Assembly: GCF_000422825.1 (NCBI RefSeq)
Contig: NZ_AUGU01000015.1
Location: 192,909-256,908 of the forward strand
Direction of reading: 5' to 3'
Origin: Nocardioides insulae DSM 17944
GTDB taxonomy: Bacteria; Actinomycetota; Actinomycetes; Propionibacteriales; Nocardioidaceae
Length of the DNA stretch: 64,000 nt
In this document: positions 43,073 to 51,389 of the stretch, piece after piece
How positions within the stretch are numbered: the stretch's first letter is position 1
Layout of the letters: each line of letters begins with the position of its first letter
Position numbers and translations under genes: made by a program
Notes under the pieces: model-generated
What the model saw: the letters and a program-made list of their open reading frames with translations, nothing else
What the model was told of the DNA's origin: nothing
Databases searched by the model: none

Positions 43073-44407
43073 GTGACCTTGGTACGTCGTGTGACGCTGC
43101 TGACCGGAGTGGCGCTGCTGCTCTCGATGCTGCACCTGGTGCCGATGGGATCGGCGTCCGCCGCCGTACCGGCGGTCTCGACCACGAGCGCCCCGGCGCG
43201 CTCGGTGTCGGCCGACCCGAACGCACGGCGGGGCTGGAAGCCGGCCTGGGGTGCGGCGTTCAACAATCCGGTCGGTTCGCCGGCCGCGCGCAACGCGCTG
43301 ATGCGGCGGATCAAGAACGCGATCACGCACGCCAAGAAGGGCAGCACGATCCGGATCGCGGAGTACTCCAACGACCGGGTCGACTTCGCCAACGCGCTGA
43401 TCAAGGCGCACCGCCGCGGAGTGGACGTCAAGGTGCTGCTCAACGACAACTGGACCTCCGCGGCCACCACGAAGCTCAAGCGCGCTCTCGGGTCGAAGCG
43501 GAAGAAGCGCAGCTGGGTCTACGTCTGCGACCGGTCCTGCGGCGGCGGGCCGGGCAACCTCCACATGAAGGTCTTCTCCTTCGACCGCACGGGTGCGGCG
43601 CGCAACGTGATCATGACCGGGTCGACCAACACCACCAACCGGGCGGTCAACCTGCAGTACAACGACCTCTACACCCTGGCCGACCCGGGGCTGTTCCGCA
43701 CGTGGACCCGGGTCTTCGCGAAGCTGAAGAACGACAAGAACCGGCCGCGCTGGATCTACTACACCGGCAAGAACACCAGTGCGACGTTCTACCGCGAGCT
43801 CTCCGAGGTGACCGGCCGGAGCTTCCGGAGCCCGCAGTCGGCCACGACCACCACGGCCGCCCGACTGCCCACCAAGGCCGAGGACCCGGTGATGAAGCGG
43901 CTCAACCAGGTCAGCTGCGCGGCACCGCGCGGCACCGGCAACGCCCGTGGACGGACCAAGGTCCGGATCACGATGTACGCCTGGGCGAACAAGCGCGGTG
44001 TGTGGCTGGCCGAGAAGGTCGCCCAGCTGAAGCGACGCGGCTGCGACGTGGCCGTGATCCTCTCGGTGCCGGGCGGACAGGTCGTCAAGATCCTTCGGGA
44101 GTCCGGCGTGCCCATGCGGAGCGCGGACTGGGCGTACATCCCCAACTCCGCGAACCCCTCGGGCTACACCGTGGACTTCTACTCCCACCTCAAGGTGCTG
44201 ACCATCGACGGCGGCTTCCGCGGTAAGGGCCAGCAGGTGGTATGGACCGGCTCGGAGAACTGGTCGATGATGTCCTTCCGCAACGACGAGCTCATCCTGG
44301 AGCTGCACGGTGCGGGCCCCTACCGGCGCTACGACCGCCAGTTCTCGACGATGTGGAGCGGTCGGGCCACCCACGCGATGGGGGTCAAGCCGGTCGGCAA
44401 GCCCTGA
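43073..44407 (+). CDS. Secreted phospholipase D-like protein
   Basis: 444 residues. Sec signal peptide at about 1-30 ending ASA. Mature start GWKPAWGAAFNNPVGSPAARNALMRRI. The first HKD-type motif is HMKVFSFDRTG...TGSTNTTN near residue 165. The second is HLKVLTIDG...TGSENWS near 375. The catalytic Asp of the classic HxKxxxxD motif is present in both (D170, D380 approx). Two cysteine pairs (VCDRSC, and SCAA...RRGC) suggest disulfides outside the cell. Substrate unknown: lipid, teichoic-type polymer or nucleic acid. GGGGGA precedes the GTG. It is monocistronic, with a strong terminator. Confidence 0.8.
   Translation: MTLVRRVTLLTGVALLLSMLHLVPMGSASAAVPAVSTTSAPARSVSADPNARRGWKPAWGAAFNNPVGSPAARNALMRRIKNAITHAKKGSTIRIAEYSNDRVDFANALIKAHRRGVDVKVLLNDNWTSAATTKLKRALGSKRKKRSWVYVCDRSCGGGPGNLHMKVFSFDRTGAARNVIMTGSTNTTNRAVNLQYNDLYTLADPGLFRTWTRVFAKLKNDKNRPRWIYYTGKNTSATFYRELSEVTGRSFRSPQSATTTTAARLPTKAEDPVMKRLNQVSCAAPRGTGNARGRTKVRITMYAWANKRGVWLAEKVAQLKRRGCDVAVILSVPGGQVVKILRESGVPMRSADWAYIPNSANPSGYTVDFYSHLKVLTIDGGFRGKGQQVVWTGSENWSMMSFRNDELILELHGAGPYRRYDRQFSTMWSGRATHAMGVKPVGKP
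43586..43840 (+). repeat. 255-bp near-identical block shared with 45126-45380
   Basis: 254 of 255 positions are the same as in the next PLD-like gene at a constant offset of 1540 bp; the single difference is at 43732. The block is flanked on both sides by clearly diverged sequence. Confidence 0.9.
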
Positions 44408-44432
44408 CCGTTCTCGTCCCTCTTCCGATCTC

Positions 44433-44469
44433 CACCACGCCCTCCCGCCACCCGCGGGAGGGCGTGGTG
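44433..44469 (+). terminator. Terminator hairpin after the second PLD-like gene
   Basis: A perfect 16-bp stem, 44433-44448 with 44454-44469, loop CACCC, starting 25 bp after the stop codon. Confidence 0.8.
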
Positions 44470-44496
44470 CTGTTCCTGGGCACGCGGCTCATGTGT

Positions 44497-44526
44497 TTGA
44501 CTGGTCGCGGTCCGAAGGCCGACCAT
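44497..44526 (+). promoter_or_regulatory. Candidate promoter TTGACT-N18-GACCAT of the third PLD-like gene
   Basis: Hexamers at 44497-44502 and 44521-44526. They lie after the terminator and ~100 bp before the GTG at 44625; the -10 is weak. Confidence 0.35.
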
Positions 44527-44624
44527 GTCGCCTCCGCCACCGGTGTGTGAGGTGCGTGATCGGCCTCGGGCGCGCTTGGACACAGACCGCGCATGACACA
44601 CGTAGGCCGGGGGACAGATTCACC

Positions 44625-45947
44625 GTGATACGCCGTTTGACCATCCTGACCGGAGTGGCCCTGCTGCTCTCCATGCTCCACCTGGTGCCCACGGGATCGG
44701 CCTCGGCCGCCTCGGCGCCCGCCTCCGCACCGGCGGCACGATCGGCGCCGGCCGACCCGGCCGCGCGGAAGGGGTGGAGACCCGCGTGGGGTGCGGCGTT
44801 CAACAATCCGGTCGGTTCGCCGGCCGCGCGCAACGCGCTGATCCGGCGGATCAAGAACGCGATCAAACACGCCAAGAAGGGCAGCACGATCCGGATCGCG
44901 GAGTACTCCAACGACCGGTTCGACTTCGCCAACGCCCTGATCAAGGCGCACCGCCGCGGAGTGGACGTCAAGGTGCTGCTCAACGACAACTGGACCTCGG
45001 CCGCGACCCAGAAGATGAAGCGCAAGCTCGGCACCAAGAAGAGCCGCCGTAGCTGGGTCTACGTGTGCAAGCGGTCCTGTGGCGGTGGCCCGGGCAACAT
45101 GCACGTCAAGGTGTTCTCCTTCGAGCGCACGGGTGCGGCGCGCAACGTGATCATGACCGGGTCGACCAACACCACCAACCGGGCGGTCAACCTGCAGTAC
45201 AACGACCTCTACACCCTGGCCGACCCGGGGCTGTTCCGCACGTGGACCCGGGTCTTCGCGAAGCTGAAGAAGGACAAGAACCGGCCGCGCTGGATCTACT
45301 ACACCGGCAAGAACACCAGTGCGACGTTCTACCGCGAGCTCTCCGAGGTGACCGGCCGGAGCTTCCGGAGCCCGCAGTCGCTGACCACCACCACCGCTGC
45401 CAAACTCCCCACCAAGGCGCAGGACCCGGTGATGAAGCGGCTCAACCAGGTCAGCTGCCGTGCGCCGGGCAACACCGGCACCAAGCGCAACCGGACGAAG
45501 ATCCGGATCGCCATGTACGCCTGGACGAGCGAACGGGGCGTCTGGCTGGCCAAGAAGGTCGGCCAGCTCAAGCGGCGCGGCTGCGACATCCGGGTGATCC
45601 TCTCGGTCCCCGGCGGCCAGGTCGTGAAGATCCTCAAGGCCAATCGGGTGCCGATGCGCAGCGCCGACTGGAAGTTCATCCCCTCCTCTTCGCAGAAGTC
45701 GGGCTACATCGTCGACTTCTACTCCCACCTGAAGGTGATGACCGTCAACGGGAGCTTCCGCGGCAAGGGTCAGCGGGTGACCTGGACCGGCTCGGAGAAC
45801 TGGTCGATGATGTCCTTCCGCAACGACGAGATGATCCTCGAACTGCACGGTCGTCGCCCCTACCGGCAGTACGACCGCCAGTTCAAGAAGATGTGGAACG
45901 GGCGGGCCACCCACCGGATGGGCATCAAGCCCGCCGGCAAGCCCTGA
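44625..45947 (+). CDS. Secreted phospholipase D-like protein, tandem paralogue
   Basis: 440 residues, tandem copy of the gene at 43073. Signal peptide at about 1-27 (LTGVALLLSMLHLVPTGSASA). The HKD-type motifs are HVKVFSFERTG...TGSTNTTN, where the Asp is replaced by Glu in the first, and HLKVMTVNG...TGSENWS, where Asp is replaced by Asn in the second. The cysteine pairs VCKRSC and SCRA...RRGC are kept. The Asp changes could alter activity compared with the sister. GGGGGA at ~11 nt before the GTG is a distant ribosome site. A 19-bp hairpin follows. Confidence 0.8.
   Translation: MIRRLTILTGVALLLSMLHLVPTGSASAASAPASAPAARSAPADPAARKGWRPAWGAAFNNPVGSPAARNALIRRIKNAIKHAKKGSTIRIAEYSNDRFDFANALIKAHRRGVDVKVLLNDNWTSAATQKMKRKLGTKKSRRSWVYVCKRSCGGGPGNMHVKVFSFERTGAARNVIMTGSTNTTNRAVNLQYNDLYTLADPGLFRTWTRVFAKLKKDKNRPRWIYYTGKNTSATFYRELSEVTGRSFRSPQSLTTTTAAKLPTKAQDPVMKRLNQVSCRAPGNTGTKRNRTKIRIAMYAWTSERGVWLAKKVGQLKRRGCDIRVILSVPGGQVVKILKANRVPMRSADWKFIPSSSQKSGYIVDFYSHLKVMTVNGSFRGKGQRVTWTGSENWSMMSFRNDEMILELHGRRPYRQYDRQFKKMWNGRATHRMGIKPAGKP
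45126..45380 (+). repeat. 255-bp near-identical block shared with 43586-43840
   Basis: Second copy of the conserved block in the tandem PLD-like genes, including identical synonymous positions, consistent with recent gene conversion. Confidence 0.9.
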
Positions 45948-45974
45948 CCCGGGCGGTCCTCCGACCTCGACTCC

Positions 45975-46016
45975 CCGCCGGCCGAGGCGGTCCGACCGGA
46001 CCGCCTCGGCCGGCGG
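45975..46016. terminator. 19-bp perfect hairpin between the third PLD-like gene and the convergent EEP gene
   Basis: 45975-45993 pairs fully with 45998-46016 around loop GACC. It lies between convergent genes and can terminate both. Confidence 0.8.
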
Positions 46017-46089
46017 TACGTCGTCAGGGGGTCGCGCCGCGGCGCCTTGATCCAGCCGTCGAGCCAGAGCCACCCATTGGTGGAGCTAC

Positions 46090-47430
46090 TTACTCGGCGT
46101 CCTCGCCGGCCCGGGGCGGACAGAACCAGAGCTGCTCACCGCGGTTGCGGACCGAGGTGCAGTCGGGGTCCTCGGTGCGGGCCGGGACGGACGCGCTGGT
46201 GTGGATCATCGGGTGGTCGCTGATCTTGCGGGACGCGGTGCTGTCGTCCCGGACATGGTCGGTGAACTCAATTGCCGAGGACCCCATGATCCAGTCGATG
46301 AAGGGCCGCTCGGAGACGACGCAGCCGCTCCCGGACTGGTGGGTGCCGTCGCTGGCGTGCATGCCGCTCTGCGCGCTCATCGAACAGCCGTACTGCTCCC
46401 GGTCGTTCATGTCGCCGGTGATGATCATCGGCGTGCCGTCCGCGGTGAGCTGCTCGGCGAGGGCCGCCTCCCGGGCGACGGCGGCATCGCGCCACCGCTG
46501 TGCGCCGCCGTGCGTGTCAGCGGGGTTGTGGTAGTTGCCGAACCAGACCCGCTGCCCGGTCTGGAGGTGTTCGAGCAACACATGCGGCATCTGCCGGGTC
46601 CGGCCGCCGAAGTAGGGGATCGAGCTGGTCTCGGACTGGACCAACTCCCAGACCGAGGTGTCCCACGCGATCGAGTTCTCCCCGTCCGCGGCGGAGCGGG
46701 ACGTGCCCGGGAAGAGCGCGTAGGAGCGTTCCACGACGGCCGCCTGGTCGCGCTGAAGCTCCTGGAGGCCGACCACCGAGACCCCCTGAGAGCGAAGCTC
46801 GCCGACCGCGCGGCCGGCACGACTCGGGCCCGAGCCGAACCCCTTCCGCCCGGAGGGGCCGCGGGTGTGGCTCGACCCGAGCATGTTGAAGGTGGCCACC
46901 CGGAAGTCGGTCTCCTCGCGGGCGCCCGCGTCGACCAGCACCAGCCCCTTCTCGGCGTACTCCTCGCGAAGCTCCTCGACGGTGGGGATGTGCTTGTTGA
47001 TCCGGACCCCTGGCAGCACCGGCGCCGGCGGAACCGGCGGGCCGTAGACGCCGGGCCGGCTGCCGACCGCAGCCGGTGCCGGCGGGGTCGAACGAACCGG
47101 CGCAGCGGTGGTGGACCTCGCCGCGGTCTCCCGAGCGGTCGGAGCGGGGGCGGAGGGTCGGGGGACATCGCTCGAACCGGCCGCCGCGGCCCCGCCGGGT
47201 GCGGTGTCGGGACCAGTGGCCGGGCCGGCGTCGGTGCCGGTGAGAGCGCTGGGCACCATCCCGCCCTGCGAGGCGGCGAGACCGACCCCGAGGACGGCCG
47301 CGCCGGCCAGGGCCGCGATCGAGAGTCGGGCGAGCCTGGGTCGGCGTACCTCCAGCCGACGCGACGGTGGGGCAGGTCGGGAGGGACGGGACGGTCGGCT
47401 CGCGCGACGGCGTCCCGGCTCCTTGCTCAT
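46090..47430 (-). CDS. Membrane-anchored EEP family protein
   Basis: 446 residues. A basic N-terminal ~33 residues is followed by one membrane segment at about 36-57 and a Pro/Ala/Ser/Thr-rich spacer to ~165. The EEP domain carries TFNMLGSSHT, GLQELQ, NYHNPADTHG, GDMNDRE, FIDWIMG and SDHP, all catalytic positions intact. Its Cys pair (YGCSMS and GSGC) matches the paralogues. Unlike them it has a C-terminal extension with two more cysteines (DPDCTSV and WFCPP). It is convergent with the third PLD-like gene. Confidence 0.75.
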   Translation of the reverse strand: MSKEPGRRRASRPSRPSRPAPPSRRLEVRRPRLARLSIAALAGAAVLGVGLAASQGGMVPSALTGTDAGPATGPDTAPGGAAAAGSSDVPRPSAPAPTARETAARSTTAAPVRSTPPAPAAVGSRPGVYGPPVPPAPVLPGVRINKHIPTVEELREEYAEKGLVLVDAGAREETDFRVATFNMLGSSHTRGPSGRKGFGSGPSRAGRAVGELRSQGVSVVGLQELQRDQAAVVERSYALFPGTSRSAADGENSIAWDTSVWELVQSETSSIPYFGGRTRQMPHVLLEHLQTGQRVWFGNYHNPADTHGGAQRWRDAAVAREAALAEQLTADGTPMIITGDMNDREQYGCSMSAQSGMHASDGTHQSGSGCVVSERPFIDWIMGSSAIEFTDHVRDDSTASRKISDHPMIHTSASVPARTEDPDCTSVRNRGEQLWFCPPRAGEDAE

Positions 47431-47626
47431 GGCGCTGGATCGTAGCCGGTTCGCGCGGGGGCACCCTCCTCGACGTGGCACGGTCCGGGACTGCGTCCGG
47501 CACCGGCGTGGTGGCGGCACTTTGCGATAGGTCACATTGAGTTACCGGCACGTCACGACAGGGACATACTGTGCAGCGCACGTCACACGGGCATGACCGA
47601 CAGCTCACGAAAGGACCCACCACGCA

Positions 47627-48823
47627 ATGGGCCGCCTCTGCCAGACCGACGGACTCACCGACGACCAGACCGAGATCCTCAAGGCCGTCCGGGTCTTCGT
47701 GGACGAGAAGATCATCCCGGTGGCCACCGAGCTCGAGCACCGTGACGAGTATCCGCAGGAGATCGTGGACGGGCTCAAGGAGCTGGGTGTCTTCGGTCTG
47801 ATGATCCCGGAGGAGTACGGCGGGCTGGGGGAGTCGCTGCTGACCTACGCGTTGTGCGTGGAGGAGATCGCTCGAGGGTGGATGAGCGTCTCCGGCGTGA
47901 TCAACACCCACTTCATCGTGGCCTACATGCTTCTCCAGCACGGCACCGAGGAGCAGAAGCGGAAGTACCTGCCGCGGATGGCGACCGGTGAGGTGCGCGG
48001 TGCCTTCTCGATGTCCGAGCCGGCGCTGGGCTCGGACGTGTCCGCGGTCTCGACCAAGGCGGTCAAGCAGGCCGACGGCTCCTACGCCATCACCGGTCAG
48101 AAGATGTGGCTGACCAACGGTGGCACCTCGACCCTGGTCGCGGTGCTGACCAAGACCGACGAGGGCGCGGACTCGGTCTACAGGAACATGACCACCTTCC
48201 TGGTGGAGAAGACCCCCGGGTTCGGCGAGGTGGCACAGGGCATCACCGTGCCCGGCAAGATCGACAAGATGGGCTACAAGGGCATCGACACGACCGAGAT
48301 GGTCTTCGACGCCCATCAGATCGCGGCCGAGCAGATCCTCGGTGGCGAGCCCGGCAAGGGCTTCTACCAGATGATGGACGGGGTCGAGGTCGGCCGGGTC
48401 AACGTCGCGGCCCGGGCCTGCGGGATCGCCTGGCGGGCCTTCGAGCTCGGCATCGACTACGCCCAGCAGCGGGAGACCTTCGGCAAGCCGATCGCACAGC
48501 ACCAGGCGATCCTGTTCCGTCTCGCGGAGATGGCGACCAAGGTGGAGACCTCGCACGCGATGATGGTCCGTGCCGCCCGGCTCAAGGACTCCGGGGAGCG
48601 GCTCGACGTCGAGGCCGGGATGGCCAAGATGGTCGCCAGCGAGTACTGCAACGAGGTCGTCGAGGCCTCCTTCCGGATCCACGGCGGCTACGGCTACTCC
48701 AAGGAGTACGAGATCGAGCGGCTCTACCGCGAGGCCGCGTTCATGCTCATCGGAGAGGGCACCTCGGAGATCCAGAAGATGATCATCGGGCGCAACCTGC
48801 TCAAGGACTACAAGCGCGCCTGA
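47627..48823 (+). CDS. Acyl-CoA dehydrogenase of the ethylmalonyl-CoA pathway type
   Basis: 398 residues, complete ACAD fold. FSMSEPALGSDVSA near 126 and KMWLTNGGTS near 155 form the FAD/acyl-CoA site; the catalytic base lies in IHGGYGYSKEYEIERLYREA near 350-370, and GEGTSEIQKMIIGR ends the protein. The close actinobacterial relatives I recall sit in ccr-meaA-mcl-mch-acd clusters, where this gene is proposed to oxidise methylsuccinyl-CoA. mch lies 3.8 kb downstream here, separated by two transferase genes. AAAGGA precedes the ATG; a terminator follows. Confidence 0.8.
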   Translation: MGRLCQTDGLTDDQTEILKAVRVFVDEKIIPVATELEHRDEYPQEIVDGLKELGVFGLMIPEEYGGLGESLLTYALCVEEIARGWMSVSGVINTHFIVAYMLLQHGTEEQKRKYLPRMATGEVRGAFSMSEPALGSDVSAVSTKAVKQADGSYAITGQKMWLTNGGTSTLVAVLTKTDEGADSVYRNMTTFLVEKTPGFGEVAQGITVPGKIDKMGYKGIDTTEMVFDAHQIAAEQILGGEPGKGFYQMMDGVEVGRVNVAARACGIAWRAFELGIDYAQQRETFGKPIAQHQAILFRLAEMATKVETSHAMMVRAARLKDSGERLDVEAGMAKMVASEYCNEVVEASFRIHGGYGYSKEYEIERLYREAAFMLIGEGTSEIQKMIIGRNLLKDYKRA

Positions 48824-48844
48824 ACAGAATCGGCGGCCCCGAGC

Positions 48845-48878
48845 AACGGCCCGGTCACCAGGGGTGACCGGGCCGTTT
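48845..48878 (+). terminator. Terminator hairpin after the acyl-CoA dehydrogenase gene
   Basis: A perfect 15-bp stem (48845-48859 with 48863-48877), 3-nt loop, followed by a short T run. It separates acd from the sulfotransferase fusion gene. Confidence 0.82.
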
Positions 48879-48897
48879 GCATGCCCGCGGTCCCAGG

Positions 48898-48903
48898 TAG
48901 GCT
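48898..48903 (+). promoter_or_regulatory. -10 hexamer TAGGCT, leaderless promoter of the sulfotransferase-glycosyltransferase gene
   Basis: TAGGCT, 7 nt, then ATG at 48911. It excludes the in-frame ATG at 48881, which would lie upstream of the transcription start. Confidence 0.6.
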
Positions 48904-48910
48904 CCGCGCC

Positions 48911-51382
48911 ATGAGCCGTGCCTTCCTCCACGTGGGCAGCCCGAAGACGGGCACCACCTTCCTGCAGTCGGTCCTGTGGCGCGGCCGCGAGGAGGCGTTG
49001 GCCCAAGGGGTGCTGCTCCCGCTGAGGACGGTGCACGACCACTTCCGGGCGGCCCTGGACCTTCGGGGCGCCACCCGTCAGGTGGTGGACCCGAACCAGC
49101 TGGCCGGCGCTTGGGACCGCGTGGTCGAGGGAGCGGCCGGTTGGGACGGCGACGTCCTGATCTCGCACGAGGTGCTCTGCTGGGCGACCCCGGAGCAGGC
49201 ACAGCGCGCGATCGGGTCCGTGGCGGATCTCGGCTTCGAGCCGCACCTGATCATCACCGCCCGCGATCTGGCCCGGCAACTGCCCGCGGAGTGGCAGGAG
49301 CGGGTCAAGGCACGCAGCACCCTGTCCTTCGGCGACTACCTCGACGGGGTGCGCCACCCGGAGAGCACGATGGGTCGCCACACCTGGCGGGCGCACGACT
49401 TCGCCGACCTCGCCCGGCGGTGGGGTGGCGACCTGCCGGCCGACCGCATCCACGTGGTGACCGTGCCGCTGTCCGGAGCGCCCAAGGACCTGCTCTGGCG
49501 GCGGTTCGCCGGCGTACTCGGGCTCGACCCGGATCGGTTCGACCTGGATGTCGGCCGGCCCAACGAGTCGTTGGGATTGGAGCAGACCGAGTTGCTGCGC
49601 GCGCTGAACGGCCGGTTGGGCAAGCGGCTGGCCCGTCCGGGGCCCTATCCCCGCTACGTCAAGAGCGGCTACGCACACGGTGTGCTCAGCTCCCGGCCGG
49701 GCACCAAGATCAGCCTCGCCGGGGCGGACCTCGAGTTCGCCCGCGAGCAGTCCGCACGGGTGGTCAGAGAGCTCGAGCAGTTGGGCGTCGACGTCGTCGG
49801 CGACCTCGAGGAGCTCCTGGTCACCGCCCCGCCGCGCCCCGACGAGGTGTCGCCCGGCCGCGAGGAGATCACCACCGAGCGGCTGCTCGCCGAGGCGGTC
49901 GAGGGCACCATCGGGCTTCTGGAGCGCTCGGAGGAGATGCACCACCGACACCGGCAGGAGATCCGCGAACTGCGTCACGAGCTGGCCCGCGAGCGCAAGC
50001 GGGCCAAGCGGCTGACCAAGCAGCGGGACCGGCTGGCCGCCGACGCGGCCGCGCCGGTGCGTCACGTCGCCCGGACGGTACGCCGCCGCGCCGGTGGGCT
50101 GGTGCGGCGCGCCCGAGGTGTGGTGGGGGCCGGTGCCGAGCGGGCCGCCGAGAGCGAGCGGGTCGCGGCCGCGCGGAGGCGGACCAAGGTCCACTTCCTG
50201 ATGTACAACGTCAACGGCATCGGCGGGGTCGCGCGGACGACGATCAACGTCGCCAACGCCCTGGCCGACCACTACGACGTGGAGATCATCAGCCTCAACA
50301 GGCGGCGCTCGAGGCCGACGTTCCAGATCGACCCGCGGGTCACGGTGACCTATCTGCTGCCCACCCACCTCAAGGCGAAGAAGCCGCGCTTCACCCCCGA
50401 GCAGGCGGAGCTCAACGGCCGGCCGAGTGTGCTGCACCAGGTCACCCCGATCGTCGACAACTACTCCGCACTGACCGACCGGGTCTTCGCCGAGGCGCTG
50501 GGGTCGCTCGGACCCGACGATGTCCTTGTCCCGACCCGCCCCTCGCTCAACGCGATCGCCACCTACTTCACCGCCGAGGGCCCCGGCCGACCGACGATCA
50601 TCGGCTGGGACCACATGAACTACCCGCTGCGCTATCAATCGGAGGAGAGGCAGATCGGCCAGGCCCTCGATTACGCCCTGCCCCGCCTGGACGCCCTGGT
50701 CGTCCTGACCAACGCCGACGCCGGTGACTATCGTGTCCGCCACCCGCAACTGCGGGTGCAGCGGATCGCCAACGCCGTCAGTTGGTCGCCGGTCGATCCG
50801 CGTCCGCCGCACGAGGAGAAGCTGGTCGTGGCCGCCGGTCGGCTCTCCCCGGCCAAGGGCTTCGATCTGTTGGTCTCGGCGTGGGCCCTGATCGCAGAGG
50901 AGTTCCCCGACTGGGAGTGCCGCATCCACGGGGCGGGCACCCTGCGGACCGAGCTGCAACGGCAGATCGACGCCGCCGGGGTGAAGGTCACCCTGCCCGG
51001 CTACTCCGACGACATGGAGGCGACCCTCCGGGAGGCCGCGGTCTATGTGATGTCCTCGCGCAAGGAGGGCTTCGGGATGACGCTCACCGAGGCGCTCAGT
51101 CAGGGCACGCCGCTGGTCTCCTTCGACTGCCCGCGCGGCCCCGGCGAGATCGTGGTCGACGGCAGCAACGGCCGGTTGGTCCCCGACGGGGATGTCCCTG
51201 CGCTCGCGGCCGCGCTCAGGGAGCTGATGGGCGACCGGGAGTTGCGAGACCGGATGGGGGAGCAGGGGCTGCGCGACGCGCACCAGTACGAGCTGGAGAG
51301 CATCACCCAGCAGTGGGTGGAACTCATCGACGAGGTCCACGGGACCTCGCCCCGGACCCAGCAGAGCACGGAAGGACGCTGA
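48911..51382 (+). CDS. Sulfotransferase-glycosyltransferase (GT4) fusion protein
   Basis: 823 residues. Residues 1-310 form a sulfotransferase: PAPS loop VGSPKTGTTFLQSVLW near 8, ITARDLARQLPAEWQERVKA near 115, and the C-terminal VDVVGDLEELL signature near 300. A coiled coil with basic heptads spans about 330-370. Residues ~420-810 form a GT4-type glycosyltransferase: YNVNGIGGVARTTINVANAL, VVAAGRLSPAKGFDLLVSAW and the EGFGMTLTEALSQGTPLVSFDCPRGPGEIV donor site. It could add a sugar and sulfate it in one chain. Another sulfotransferase follows after 7 nt. Confidence 0.85.
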   Translation: MSRAFLHVGSPKTGTTFLQSVLWRGREEALAQGVLLPLRTVHDHFRAALDLRGATRQVVDPNQLAGAWDRVVEGAAGWDGDVLISHEVLCWATPEQAQRAIGSVADLGFEPHLIITARDLARQLPAEWQERVKARSTLSFGDYLDGVRHPESTMGRHTWRAHDFADLARRWGGDLPADRIHVVTVPLSGAPKDLLWRRFAGVLGLDPDRFDLDVGRPNESLGLEQTELLRALNGRLGKRLARPGPYPRYVKSGYAHGVLSSRPGTKISLAGADLEFAREQSARVVRELEQLGVDVVGDLEELLVTAPPRPDEVSPGREEITTERLLAEAVEGTIGLLERSEEMHHRHRQEIRELRHELARERKRAKRLTKQRDRLAADAAAPVRHVARTVRRRAGGLVRRARGVVGAGAERAAESERVAAARRRTKVHFLMYNVNGIGGVARTTINVANALADHYDVEIISLNRRRSRPTFQIDPRVTVTYLLPTHLKAKKPRFTPEQAELNGRPSVLHQVTPIVDNYSALTDRVFAEALGSLGPDDVLVPTRPSLNAIATYFTAEGPGRPTIIGWDHMNYPLRYQSEERQIGQALDYALPRLDALVVLTNADAGDYRVRHPQLRVQRIANAVSWSPVDPRPPHEEKLVVAAGRLSPAKGFDLLVSAWALIAEEFPDWECRIHGAGTLRTELQRQIDAAGVKVTLPGYSDDMEATLREAAVYVMSSRKEGFGMTLTEALSQGTPLVSFDCPRGPGEIVVDGSNGRLVPDGDVPALAAALRELMGDRELRDRMGEQGLRDAHQYELESITQQWVELIDEVHGTSPRTQQSTEGR

Positions 51383-51389
51383 CCAGCCC

